Below, in pieces: positions 24,491 to 36,100 of a DNA stretch of 60,000 nucleotides. Each line of letters starts with the position of its first letter. The first letter of the stretch is position 1. Source of the stretch: Symsagittifera roscoffensis (Eukaryota; Xenacoelomorpha; Acoela; Convolutidae); contig NC_087063.1 in assembly GCF_963678635.1 (NCBI RefSeq), positions 7,722,386 to 7,782,385 on the forward strand. Reading direction: 5' to 3'. Under the pieces are notes generated by a model. The model searched no databases. It saw nothing but the letters and a program-made list of their open reading frames with translations, and was not told where the DNA came from. A program made the position numbers and the translations under genes.

Positions 24491-25690
24491 CTGGAAAAAA
24501 TCTAACAGACGGAAAAATTATACAACTAGCAAAAAATGATGGTTTTTTCATTTAGAAAAGGGTTATCTTCACATCTAATAAAATCAATTGTTAGTTAAAA
24601 AAAACTTTTTGATTCTGAAAAAAAATAAATACTAGTTGTTATGTTGTATTTTACAAAACTTCCTAAAGCAGGAAATATGAAAATGACAGGCTATTAAGAA
24701 AAATAAGCAAGGTGAAGAATCCCTTTTCTTTGATCAATGAATTTTCCTAACGATATGCGATTGGCCGTATCAAAAATATTTCATTTAAAAACTGTTTCCT
24801 CTTTTTTTTGGACGTTTTGAAGTTAAACAAAACAATTGAAAATCCAGAAAAACTCTGGTTTATAAGCTACACATTGTTGATGACCACTTTGAAAACATTC
24901 GTGAAAAAGTTTTGGCCAGAACAAGGAAATAGGGATTTACGCAAACAAAGACCATTCTCAACTGGTTTCTAAAGCAACTTTTGTTAAGCTGGAAAAAACT
25001 ATTAATCTAATTCGAGCATAGCTTATGATATTATTTCCTCCGCCACCCAAAAATCTTAGGTGCAGATTGCGCCCTTAATGAGTGATGCAGCTGTCTATTA
25101 TAGTCTCCAAAAACATACGCAACAATTTACGCGTTAAAAGCTCACTATCAGCTCTAAAACAATGATCTTCATTATAACTTTAAGCATTCATCACAAATCA
25201 ACAGCAATATGTACTAATATCGGAAACTCTGAATAATCTAGTCGAAACGCTTTGAATGTCTATGAATGTTGCTATTCCTGAATGGAAACTGCCCAATTAT
25301 GATGTTAATTCACTCCAGTGGCACGAATATTTCGACCAGTTCCGCAGCACAAGTGAATCAGCAACGTTAAGCGACGGACAAAATAAAATTAACATATCTG
25401 AAATCGTTTATCACGGATAAATCTAATTCGGCCTTAACAAAGTTTTTATACAGTCGGAAATTGTATAAAGGTGTTTTGAAAATATGAGAGCAATAATTTG
25501 GCTTACCACATGATGCGTGAACGATCATAATAAAATGTCAATTGTTCCACCACTTATAATGCATAATTCTGATAACATAATAAATTTATCATCGACAATT
25601 TTTAATTTGATAGCAGTTATTAACTTCTAGAACACGGAGAAAATCTCAAAAAGCTTTTCCTTTAATTTCCTAAAGCATTTCCCGGTGAAG
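24490..25690 (+). mobile_element. Degenerate BEL/Pao-like remnant, copy 4
   Basis: Best Gag match in the array: around 25,270-25,375 one frame reads IPEWKLPNY then WHEYFDQFRST, the expected BEL/Pao Gag signature (LPxF-x-W-x-FxDxF). Interrupted by stops on both sides. It is followed by an inverted R1 repeat. Confidence 0.65.
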
Positions 25691-25711
25691 TAAACTTGCT
25701 GTTCCAAGTAT

Positions 25712-26247
25712 AATTGTTCCGACTTTCGATACGAAAGTAACGGAATATTTGTGCTCGGGGTGGGTTTTTTTTTCTTCAGACAAATTTCGACCTTTGAACT
25801 AGCCATTTTTGACGGAATTTTTTATATCATTCGAAAGGTATTGTTGTCCTAAGCTCAAATTTGAAAAGATATTTCACCTGTGATCATTTTTCGTAAAGTT
25901 ATGGGGGTTTAAAGATTGCCATTTTGGCCAATTTGGGACAATTAACGCGCGATATATTTCGCGCTATTAACGCGTAAGCGAAGAGTTAATCCGTCTTAGA
26001 AATCGTTCCAAATTGGTTAAAAGAAGCTTATTTGCCATAATTGGTTTGTTACAAGGAGCAAAACATATCCTTTTGTACTTTGCATGGCGTGTGGGGGGAT
26101 GATTTTCATAAAAAATTTCAAATTTTAGAAAAAAAATTTTCATTTTATTTTTTCTTACATTTAATTTTTTAATGTTATTACTGCTCCATAAACCTTAAAA
26201 AGCAGTCGGAACATTCAGGGCTTCGCCCTGATACGAGCAGTCTTGTT
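25712..26247 (-). repeat. Interspersed repeat 'R1', full-length inverted copy
   Basis: The most complete R1 copy, about 535 bp, reverse-oriented: it starts TGTTCCGACTTTCGATACG and ends CTTCGCCCTGATACGAGCAG. The central 'CGCGCGATATATTTCGCGC' and the CAGGGC hairpin are preserved. Confidence 0.75.
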
Positions 26248-26740
26248 ACTTTATGTAGTCAACGTTTATGGTTTGAAACAATTTTATCAGATTTCATTGC
26301 TTCGTTAAAAGACAAAGTAGATGCGCATAGCATTAGAAAAGAGTGCTTGGAAAACCAAAAATGAGGACCAAATGAGGCTGAAATTATGCTGAAATTATGC
26401 ATGCTTGTCTTTTATAAAAACTGCATCACAAAAAAATTTCTATCTTTTTCTCAACTGTTGTAGTTACTAAAAAATTTCTTATAACTATTTTAGGCTTATT
26501 TGGGTCCTCTCTTTTGTTTTCCAGGCACGGTTTTTTGTTTTGTTTTGATGATCATGCTCATCTGCGTTCTCTTTTAAGCAAGCAATGAAATATGTTGAAA
26601 GTATTTCAAATCACTCACGTCCACCACTTAGAGTGATCAAGGTCTTCTTATTTTGCGCGGTATTATACTTGGAGCAAAGAAATTTTACGTAGTGGGGAAG
26701 CACTTTTAAAAAATAAAGGAAAAGCTCTAAAACAATGAAA
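26247..26740. other. Noncoding, no recognised feature
   Basis: AT-rich sequence with no supported ORF and no repeat match noticed in the window. Confidence 0.4.
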
Positions 26741-26798
26741 ACGTGATGTTACGGTGTAAGACATGACGAAAAAATCTGTTCACAATAATTAGTTTGGG

Positions 26799-27028
26799 CT
26801 CTTTTCCAGTTTCCCAACCCCCCCCCCCCCCCCAAAAAAAAAATTACAAAATTAAGCTATTTAAAAATTGTTCACACGGCGTGTCAAAAAAGTTGTAGAA
26901 ATTAGTTCACTTGTTCACGCTGACACATTTCAATGCAGTTTATATTAAGAAAAATCATTTTAAATTGATTTCCATTTATATCGAACTTCAGAAAAAGTTA
27001 AAGAGGGGGAGGGGACTGGAAAAGAGCC
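26799..27028 (+). mobile_element. MITE subfamily B with perfect 8-bp target duplication
   Basis: 230 bp from GGCTCTTTTCCAGT to GGACTGGAAAAGAGCC. Flanks TTAGTTTG at 26,791-26,798 and 27,029-27,036. The related locus near 14,525-14,545 has the host sequence uninterrupted, giving an empty site. Confidence 0.85.
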
Positions 27029-27079
27029 TTAGTTTGTTCACCATGCAAAATTTCATTGCATTATGACGATGTTAAAATA

Positions 27080-28005
27080 GTTTATCAAAACTGAAATTTA
27101 AATGTGAGTTTCTTAGTTTTTGAACTTTTTTCTCGACATTGGAGGCGAATGTTACCTTGTTCACAAATTGATCGAAACAGCTCAAAATTTTGCTTCCAAA
27201 GTGGATCCTTTTTGCCAAGATTGAGATATCGTTATTGACTCTCGGAGCCAAAATGTGGTATCATTTTCACCGACTAATCGTAAGATCTCAAACCGATTCC
27301 GCCTGTTTATTTGAGAAGTTTCGCCGTGCGTACATCTGGATAACACCGACGTACCTTGTAGCATTTTGTGGACCAATGGTTCGCAGTCAGTTTTGGATTC
27401 TGGCTCAGTGGTCGTGAAATAGTCGTCCCAGGAATAAGTTGTCGAGGATCCTATGCTATTCCAGGGTCGTTTGGTGAATCCGCTCCGCCAAGGAGTAGTT
27501 GCTGAAGCACGCCAAGGTCCAGTTGTGGTATCCCAAGATGAAGGCGTGGAATTCCAACGTCCTGGTGTTATAGTCAAGTGACCAGAAACACAGAAGCGGC
27601 ACATCTTTTGGTTGTTTCTTCTGGACGAGCTGACCAGGTTGGATGGGTCGCAAAAGCATGGTCTTCCGGAGAACTCAGATGTATGTCCAGCAGTTGAATG
27701 GCCATGAGTTGTATGACCACCAGATCTATGACCAACTGTTGAATGTCAATTTCTACGGCATCAGTTAAATATCCATGAGTTGTACGATAATTTGTTGTAT
27801 GGCCACCAATTGTATGACCTTTTATTGTATGTCCACCGGCAGTATTTCTAGGTGGATATTCTGAATTTCAATGATGTTTTGCTGAATTAGTAGGTTCAGT
27901 TGTTGTCCAATATCTGTTTCCAGAGATTGTCGACTGATTTGGAAAGCAGGCATCACCGCAATTAAACAATGAAATCACACGAGTGAGATCTGAGAAAAAT
28001 TCCAT
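27080..28005 (-). pseudogene. Unrecognised secreted-protein-like gene, best-ordered copy
   Basis: From a start codon at 28,005 the minus strand gives a hydrophobic leader region (somewhat decayed), then Gly-His-Thr-Thr/Ile repeats (about 27,850-27,670), then a 140-residue open frame (27,604-27,182) beginning MCRFCVSGH, rich in Trp, Ser and Thr, and then a hydrophilic C-terminal region with CEPLVHKMLQGTSVLS. Reading frames break between these parts, so it is probably a pseudogene, unless introns are present. Related fragments occur at 7.9 and 14.6-15.95 kb. No family recognised. Confidence 0.5.
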
Positions 28006-28234
28006 TGACTTGTTAAGCGATTTAATAATAATAAAAACCTAAAACTGTAATTTTTAATTTCATAGCAAATTTTATGCAACCTAAATTTTAAAAATGTTTT
28101 TTGTTTTGATTATCAGCCTTTTTCCCGCCAATTTCTTTGCTTTTTACGAAAATGACACTACGTGCTTTGACCAAGGTTAATGGAATATCTCTGGAAAAGC
28201 GAACAAAGATCTATAAAAGCTAGAAGCTCTTTTT

Positions 28235-28447
28235 GGCTCATTTTCCAAACCCACCCAACCTGCTAGCTTTGTACATTTTAAATTTTTTCACCTTGTCCAA
28301 TTCATTGTTATGTAAATTTTCACAATAACTAATTAGGCCATGACAAACATTTTTAGTCTTCTTTTTAACCTTTTAAGCCCATTCATTCTCATCCAAACCA
28401 TAAAATTGATACTTGTACGAGGTGGCGGGGGTGGAGAAAAAAGAGCC
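28235..28447 (+). mobile_element. MITE subfamily C
   Basis: From GGCTCATTTTCCAAACCC to GGAGAAAAAAGAGCC, with the same body as 16,487-16,700 and the same left flank. Confidence 0.7.
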
Positions 28448-28715
28448 ACCCTTTTTCTTTTCCTCCCGCATACATAAGCATCAAAAGCTCGTTACCCCAA
28501 CCCAACCACCTAACATGAGCATTAATTTTATAGTGTAAAGAGGGGTTTCTAAAGAGAGACTAAGAGAAGAGAAAAATATGTTAAAACTAGTGTAAAACTT
28601 CACGGCTCTTATCCACAGTCCCCAATAAATGATTTTCATTTCTCAAAAAAAATTACGTTGAAATAATGTAATGAAATTTTGTATGATGAGCAAACTAACA
28701 TTGTGAACACCTTTG

Positions 28716-28917
28716 GGCTCTTTTTCCTTTTCCCACCACCTCACACCAACATGAATTTTATGGTGTAACGAGAGGTTTTACAAGGTTAATTATGAAGACC
28801 AAATAGGTTTGTCATTGCCTAATTAGTCTGCATGTCAATTTGCATGACAATTGGACAAGGTAAACAGTAATTTAAAAGATAAAAACTTGCAGGTGTGTAG
28901 GGAAAAGAAAAGGAGCC
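28716..28917 (+). mobile_element. MITE subfamily A with near-perfect duplication and an empty site nearby
   Basis: From GGCTCTTTTTCC to GGAAAAGAAAAGGAGCC, flanked by CACCTTTG (28,708-28,715) and CACATTTG (28,918-28,925). The tandemly duplicated sequence at about 30,200 reads GTGAACACATTTG without the insert, so this element arrived after that duplication. Confidence 0.85.
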
Positions 28918-29660
28918 CACATTTGTTTTTCACACCTGACATCGTAAGATCACGCGTTCAGCCATTATAATTCGTAAAACAACTAAGAAAAATAAAAATG
29001 TGAAACGAGGGGGGTAAGAGAAATTCGGAGGTGGGGATAGTAAAAAGAGCCTCTCTTACCTGCAAACTTTTATTTAAGTGATGTTCATATCTTGAGGAGA
29101 AAATGGCAACTCTCATTATAAGCCCTGGCTCTCTTTCGTTTTCCCCCCATCTCACGCGACCATCATATTTATGGTGTAATGTGTCGTTTTACAAGGTGTC
29201 GTTTCAATTGAGAACATCAAATATGTTTGGCACAGCTTAATTATTCCGCATGTCAATTTTCATAACGATCGGATAATCTGAACTATAGCTATACTAGTAA
29301 AAAAAAAATTGAAGGAAAAAGAACCTACACCCCTCCCCCCATCCTCACATTGTGCGAAATTTAGAAGTAATTTTCTGTTCCCATTATCCGATTGCTAAAA
29401 AAATTGGCATGCGGACTGATTGAGCCATTACAAACACATTTAGTCTTAATAATTAACCTCGTAAAACCCTTCGTTACTCCATAAAACTTTTGCTTATGTG
29501 AGGTTGGGGGGGGGGGGGGCGTTTGGTACTGGAAGGAAAAAGATCCAAATGATATTCATCCAACGCGCAATGAAAAAGAGCTTAAAAGCACGTGCAGTTC
29601 CTGAAGAAACTAAAAATGACACGAATTGGTTCAAGTATTGAACTTATCAGCTAACTTCCA

Positions 29661-29912
29661 GGTGCGTATAGCACAACTGGTAGGATACAGGCCCAAAAGA
29701 CCAGGGTCCTTGGTTCGATTCTGTGATAAGCAGGTTTCGCAGAGGAGAGGTTTCAATCTGCACGTGATGGGAAGGTTGGGTTAGGCATAGCTCGGCAGGG
29801 TTTAAAGGAACCCTCTGAATTGTGCGCGTAGGCAGACTAGAAACAGCTATGAGTCCAAGGGTCAGTGGGTATCCCCCCAGTGTGGCAAAGGGTTGAGACT
29901 ACGGTTGAACCC
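29661..29912 (+). repeat. SINE-like module, copy 5
   Basis: Intact A box (TAGCACAACTGG) and B box (GGTTCGATTCT) and full body, ending GGTTGAACCCCA. Confidence 0.75.
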
Positions 29913-30938
29913 CAAAAATTTTTTCGCTCGGGGAAAGGAAAAAGAGCCCGACTGTCTCCTCACAGTTTAAGCTTTCTGTTTTCCCGGGTTGACCAAAACT
30001 TCATATCATGGTTTAAAGAGGGGTTTTTCGAGGGGTTTAAAAATAGAGGTTAACTGTAGAGAACAAATATGTTAAAATTAGTGTAAGAGTTCACGGCTCT
30101 TTTCCACAGTCCCCCATATTTGATTTTCATTTTTGAAAAAGTACTTTTACGTTGTCATAATGTAGTGATTTTTGGCATGATGAGCAAACTGATATTGTGA
30201 ACACATTTGTTTTTCACACCTGACATCGTAAGATTACGCGTTCAGCCATCATAATTCGTAAAACAACTAAGAAAATAAAAATTATGTAACACGGGGGGTT
30301 TAAGAGAAATTCGGAGGTAGGGGATAGGAAAAGAAGCATTTCTTTACCTGCAAACTTTTATTTAAGTGATGTTCATATCTTGAGGAGAAAATGGCAACTC
30401 TCATTATAAGCCCTGGCTCTCTTTCGTTTTCCCCCCATCTCACGCGACCATCATATTTATGGTGTAATGTGTCGTTTTACAAGGTGTCGTTTCAATTGAG
30501 AACATCAAATATGTTTGGCACAGCTTAATTATTCCGCATGTCAATTTTCATAACGATCGGATAATCTGAACTATAGCTATACTAGTAAAAAAAAAAATTG
30601 AAGGAAAAAGAACCTACACCCCTCCCCCCATCCTCACATTGTGCGAAATTTAGAACTAATTTTGCTGTTCCAATTATCCGATTGTTGAAAAAATTGGCAT
30701 GCGGACTGATTGGGCCATTACAAACACATTTGGTCTTCATAATTAACCTTGTAAAGCCCCTCGTTACTGTATAAAATTGGTGCTGATGTGAGGTTGGGGG
30801 GGGTTGGTACTGGAAGGAAAAAGAGCCAAATGATGTTCATCCAATGCGCAAAAAAAAGATTAAAAGCATGTGTAGTTCCTGAAGAAACTAAAAGTGACAA
30901 AGATTGATTCAAGTATCGAACATATCATCTTAATTGCA

Positions 30939-31193
30939 GGTGCGTATAGCACAACTGGTAGGATGCAAGCCCAAAAGACCAGGGTCCTTGGTTCGATTCT
31001 GTGATAAGCAGGTTTCGCAGAGGAGAGGTTTCAATCTGCACGTGATGGGAAGGTTGGGTTAGGCACAGCTCGGCAGGGTTTAAAGGAACCCTCTGAATTG
31101 TGCGCGTAGGTTGATTAGAAACAGCCATGAGTCCAAGGGTCAGTGGGTATCCTCCCAGTATGGCAAAGTGTTGAGACTACGGTTGAAATCCAA
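30939..31193 (+). repeat. SINE-like module, copy 6
   Basis: Duplicate of copy 5 within the 1.29-kb tandem duplication, with both Pol III boxes intact. Confidence 0.75.
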
Positions 31194-31245
31194 ATTTTTT
31201 TCGATTGGGAAGAGGCTCTTTTTCCTTCCCGCCACCTGCAAAATT

Positions 31246-31439
31246 GGCTCTCCCCCCTCCACCTCAATCCAACATGGATTTTATGATCTAACAGGTGGTT
31301 TTACAAGGTTGATTATGAATACCAATATGTTTGTCATGACCTAATTAGTCTGCATGTCATTTTTCATGCCAATTGGACAAGAAGAAGAGTAATTTAAAAG
31401 ATAAAAATTTGCAGGTGGGGGGGGGAAGGAAAAAGGGCC
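31246..31439 (+). mobile_element. MITE subfamily A
   Basis: From GGCTCTCCCCCCTCC to GGAAGGAAAAAGGGCC. Flanks GCAAAATT and GCAAATTT agree at 7 of 8. Confidence 0.65.
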
Positions 31440-31566
31440 GCAAATTTTTACAAGTAATACTTTAACTTGAGAAGGGGAGAGGAAAAGGCCGAAGATTCTC
31501 TTCGAAACATTTCGACTGTCTCCTCACAGTTTAAAATTTCTGTTTTTATAGTTTTTTTACCTGTGG

Positions 31567-31935
31567 CCAGTGGCGTTCGCAGAATTTTTTCTAGGGGGGG
31601 GGGGCGGTTTTTCGACCTTTTTTTAGGTCGACCGATTTTATTTTCCAAGCTCTCCTAAAATACTATAAGGAGTCGCAGACAATTTTTTTTAAAAATCACT
31701 TTTAGGCCTTTTTTGGAAAACTTTGACGCGCTTTTTTTTGGCGCGCTCTCCCCTTCAAAATTAGTCATTTTGGCGCCGAAGTCAATTTTGGAAACATTTT
31801 GAGCTGTTCAGCGAAAAATGAATGTCATAAAGTTTTACCACGGGGGAACCTTTGGAAAAATTTGGCAACCGAAATTGAGGGGACGTGGTAGCCCCTCCCC
31901 CCCCCCTCCCCCCCCCCGCTCGGCACACTACTGAA
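31567..31935 (+). mobile_element. hAT-like nonautonomous element
   Basis: Begins CAGTGGCGTTCGCAG, a start common in hAT ends, and finishes with GCTCGGCACACTACTG, whose reverse complement (CAGTAGTGTGCC) is an imperfect match to the start. Contains 'GGCGCGCTCTCCCC', also found in 41,150-41,200. No transposase ORF. Confidence 0.5.
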
Positions 31936-32469
31936 CCCAATAACTTTTTTTTCACACTTAATTATGATGACAAAGGAGCCATTGCATTTAGCCATAGGCA
32001 TGCCTAATGTGTTGGCTCTTTTTGTCATCATATTTAAGTGTAAAAAAACTATTGGGTTCTTTTCCATTTATTCTCCCCAAATTTCAGTTTAATTTTGAAA
32101 AACTTACTTTATAATGTCATAATGTAATGCAAATGAGCACGGTAAAATATTGATAGTTTGAAATGTGGATGGAAAAGTGGAAAAAATAGGAAAAAGGGGA
32201 AAAGAGAGTGGAAATTTTTCATCACGATGCCAGAAAATTAATGCTTTCTAGATGTCGAATGGAGAGAAGAAGAAGGATGAGCCACGAGTGGTTTTTAATA
32301 GATTAGATAAGAAGATAATAAAACAATAACAAAAAATGGCATGTGGACTAACTTGGCTATCACAATCACAATTAGTCTTCATATTTAACCCTGTACAGCC
32401 CCTGGCTTCACCATAAACTTGATGCTTAGGTGAAAAGGGGGAAAAAAAGAGGCGAAGCAAGTTCTTTGA

Positions 32470-32735
32470 GTAAAGAGTGGGGCTCTTTTTACTTTTTTCA
32501 TTTTCTGGGTATTTTTAATTGAATTTATATTTTATTAAGACTGGCATACAGACAGACTGATTAGGCAATGCCAAACCTTGATTTCAAACGCTGTGGGCAA
32601 CCCGTAGACTGTAATCAAGCAAGTTGTCTGGTTTTTCACTAGAACCTTGTTTACTCAGAACTCTATCATCTACCTCCTAACCCGTACCGAGAAAATTCTT
32701 TAATTCTGTCAAAAAACACTTAATTTCCGATCTCA
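32470..32735. other. Noncoding spacer similar to the pre-LTR sequence
   Basis: The part near 32,545-32,645 ('ACTGATTAGGCAATGCC', 'CAATCAAGC' and 'GTCTGGTTTTT' blocks) matches the sequence just upstream of J1 and J2. No coding signal. Confidence 0.4.
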
Positions 32736-33075
32736 ATTTCTGGTCAGGAATTCTTTGCGAAATGTTTAAGCATGGATTTTCTATAGATACATTATTTCTA
32801 ATCCAATTTCTGGTCAGAAACTTTCAAAATCTAGGCTATTTCTAATCAGACAAAAAAATTTTTCTAATCTAATTTCTGTTCAGAAGTTTTTTTAATCTGG
32901 GCTATTTCTAATCAGAAAAAACTTTTTTCTAACCTAATTTCTGTTCACAATTTTTATTAATCCGGGCTATTTCTAATCCAAAAAAAAACTTATTTCTTAT
33001 CTAATTTCTGTTCAGAAAAACTCCAAACCTGGGCTATTTCTAAGCAGAAAATCCTTTTTTCTTATCCTTTTTTCG
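32735..33075 (+). repeat. Imperfect tandem repeat, period about 62-72 bp, five units
   Basis: The phrase ATTTCTGKTCAGAA recurs near 32,738, 32,800, 32,872, 32,937 and 33,006. Each is followed by a short spacer and GGGCTATTTCTAATC. Units vary in length because of A and T runs. Confidence 0.75.
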
Positions 33076-33689
33076 TAAGTCATTAACTTTCTAAATCTAG
33101 GCTCTAGAACAGAAGAAATAATGCTTAAACAGGTTAAATTGCTAGAAAATAGTAATTGAACAGAAAATAATGTTTTCCACAAAGAAAAAAAATCAACAAG
33201 ACTTCATTCATCAAGAAGATATTCATTACGGGTTTCAATTGGTTTATAATAGAAATCAAAACTTCAATTGACTTGATTAGAAACAGAAAATTTCATTGTT
33301 GGTTTTGTTTAATAGAGTTGCGTTAATTTAAAAGCGCGTCCAGTGCAAAAGAGTTGCGTCCAATGACGGACTGTTTGTGCTCGGGTGATCTTTTTACAGA
33401 CCGATTTCGATTTCTTAATTATTCATTTTTGACATTTCTTATATCATTCGGAGGTATTTTTGTCTTGAAAAAAAAACAAATACTTCTCTAAAAACAAGAC
33501 ACCTGACAAAACTTGAAGTAAACTTTCGAAAATTTGTTTTAAAAAAATCGATTTTTTTAGTTTTTCAGAGTAGAAATGGTTTATTTCTAACCTAAGATAA
33601 GAAATAAGAAATTTCTGTACAGAAAAAACGGGAAAACTTGGGGAGTGATCTACATAGAATTTCTATCTAGAAAAACAGCTTCCGTTCGG

Positions 33690-34020
33690 TACGGGAAAAG
33701 CATGTTTTGCAATCTTGAATTGCTAAATATCTGATTTAGGTTTTCACCCCAAAGCTGTAAGCAATTGTAAAACATGCTTCAACTCTATCATTATATGCCC
33801 ACTCGAAACGATATAGTTATATGGCACAACGCAATTAACAACTGCATTGGCAGACACTGGAGTAACGCCGAAACAGTCAAAGAACCTTTTTACTTTATAT
33901 AAACATAATGAATATGCAATAAATTATTCCAAGCATGACGGTGTCGACGATTTTTACAGTGAAACAATGAGTAAAGAGTTTTAAAATTTATTATCATAAA
34001 ACACATAATATCTAGAACAT
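33690..34020 (+). repeat. LTR-like segment J4
   Basis: Contains 'CACCCCAAAGCTGTAAGC', 'GCAGACACTGGAGTAACG' and an ATATAGTTATATGG stretch, diverged from J1-J3. Directly upstream of the longest BEL/Pao remnant. Confidence 0.45.
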
Positions 34021-34935
34021 AACAGAAAGTTTCTGACTTGGAGAAACAATATCTTCATTCGCACCAAGAAAATTGTTGAAATGATATCTTCTCTAATTCT
34101 GAGAGAATATAGTAACAACTTGCGTTATCTTGTAGTTAAAAACTCCTCTAAGCCAGAAAATGGCAAACGAGAGGTTTTCAAAAATTGTTTACCAGCTGAT
34201 CAATGACTTTTGTTTAACCATTGAATTGCTCTAACATTATGTGATTGGTCGTTCAAAAATCATTTCCGATTGAAAAAATTTTTTGTTGTTTTTTCAGATC
34301 TCCTAGAAATTGAGAAAAATGACCAAAAAATTACATAAAGAAACCAGATTTGTTAGTTAATAAAACAATTCTGGGTAATGAGCTACACACTTTTCACTGT
34401 TTTAAGGTATATAAAGGCCAGGTATAAGATCTAAGATCTAGATTTTGATAGCATCTTCCAAAAAAATTCCTAAAAGTCTTTGGACAGGAACAACGAACAA
34501 GGGCTTTTAGCAGATGAAAGACAAGATCATAGCAAACTGTTACCCACATTGACTGCTTGACGGGAAAGCATTCTTACTGCTAAGGAACAATTTACTAACG
34601 TAGCTCGGTAGCTCGTAAAACAATGAAACTGACGCAGTTAAGAAGGCCTCGTTAAGTTAACCAAAGTCTTGAATACATCCCTCGAAATCCGCCAGTTGGC
34701 CTTTCGGAAGTCAAGTAGAAAATGTTTAAATAAATCACTTGCGCCATGTTAGCGTCGAAAAGAACTTCTTCTAGTTAAAATAGAGCACGAGGAGTTAGTA
34801 ATGGAAAAAAGCTAGCCTAAAACTCAAACTTGAGGAAACTATTCCGGAGGAATAACAACATCTCTATAAAATTGAGCAAAGTGAACAAGATTATTGGCTC
34901 AACAGTAGCTTCGTAACAATGCGCTTTATGATAAT

Positions 34936-35133
34936 TTGATGAATACAATACAAGTCCTTCTTCTAGAGCAACCTGCGTCAAACTCGCCAACTTTTTGTGA
35001 TCTACTCAAAGCGCTTTCAAAAATCAGGGAAAATATTCCTACTGAATGGAAACTGTCCCAGTACAACGGTAATTGCCTTAGGCGGCACAAAACTTTTGAC
35101 AATTCCGCGGCTCAGTTGACTCGGCAACGTTAA
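34936..35133 (+). pseudogene. BEL/Pao Gag fragment
   Basis: Open 65-residue frame with KIRENIPTEWKLSQYNGN, matching the 'IPxxxLPxFxGD' start of the conserved BEL/Pao Gag region. The next expected motif (W-x-x-F-x-x-F) is replaced by RRHKTFDNSA, probably after point changes. Confidence 0.6.
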
Positions 35134-35851
35134 TCGACGATGTTAAATTAACAAATCTGACTTTGATTTTCACCTGAGAATCTAAATCCAGCATAGCAGA
35201 TTTTGCATAAAACTGAAACTTTTTGAGGATGTTTCGAAAACATTAGAGCAAAATTTTGGCCCGCCAAAAATTGCGGTAAGCGCGCATTCAGACAAATTGT
35301 CATGCATTTACCACTTAGAATGGATATTTCTGATAGCATTATAAGTTTCTCATCGACAATTTTTAGTTTGCTAGCAGTTTTCATGAATACGAAAAAGATC
35401 TCAGAAGCACTTTGCTGACAAGCAGTAATACTAGTAATACGGACAAAAACCGCGCTCCAGTAGATGAAAGTTGAGCAATTTTAAGCAATCAACCGGACCA
35501 GGTTACCAAGAAAATGTTACTACCAATTTTTAAAGTTGAAGTGTCTTAAGAATCCCATAAAGCTAATTGCCTGACGTTATTTGATTTGCGTCACGCCATT
35601 CCTGGGTATGAGCTACACTAATCAGTGTTCTCATATTTCCGAGTAATGATTGAGGTCTGACAGTCGACGGTATCAATGCAACAAGTTTTGTTAAAACGAA
35701 GCAGGCTCAGATTCGTATTTTTGTACGCCCGCCTTCCGATTTGTTGAATTTTAGGTGACCCACTACAGACAGTGTCTTTTCCGATGGCTTGCAGTGAAGC
35801 ATCGATGGCCTTGCACTCACCAGCCAAATAATTTCAGGTTACGAGCTAGAG

Positions 35852-36100
35852 TTGTATGGTACTTACAAGCAGGTAGACCCGCTTTCTATTGCTGGCAAAA
35901 AAGCATCTGAATTACACGAATCGTCAACAATTCTTGATGATGAAAGACATGTCGTAGAAATGCTTTGGCTAGAAGACAATTTCATCATGCCGGATAAATG
36001 TACTCGTTCAGCTCAAATCATTAGAATAGCGTTTGCAAAAATTCCAGAACTCAGACACTATCAAAGCTGCAAGAATCAACCATTTTACTGGACATTTTAA
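35852..36100 (+). pseudogene. BEL/Pao Pol fragment (linker before RT)
   Basis: 82-residue open frame with ILDDERHVVEMLWLEDN then a Pro-Asp-Lys-Cys/Ala segment, matching the conserved 'Y-x-VxLPWKxxxxxLPxNYxxA' region between protease and RT in BEL/Pao Pol. A damaged duplicate lies near 37,240-37,440. Confidence 0.65.

Larger units (their letters stand above)
26740..32470. mobile_element. MITE/SINE cluster 3
   Basis: Third mosaic of the same families, including a tandem duplication of about 1.29 kb (about 28.6-29.9 versus 30.0-31.2 kb). Individually supported members are listed. Degenerate A copies also lie at about 29,130-29,320, 30,415-30,615 and 32,340-32,460. Confidence 0.8.

Noticed and set aside
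6600-31935. Long G or C runs as G-quadruplex regulatory sites
   Set aside because: They lie just inside the ends of transposable elements and are better explained as part of those ends; some may be sequencing slippage.
32735-33075. CRISPR-like array
   Set aside because: Repeats are imperfect, AT-rich and without unique spacers of fixed length, so a simple tandem repeat is the better explanation.
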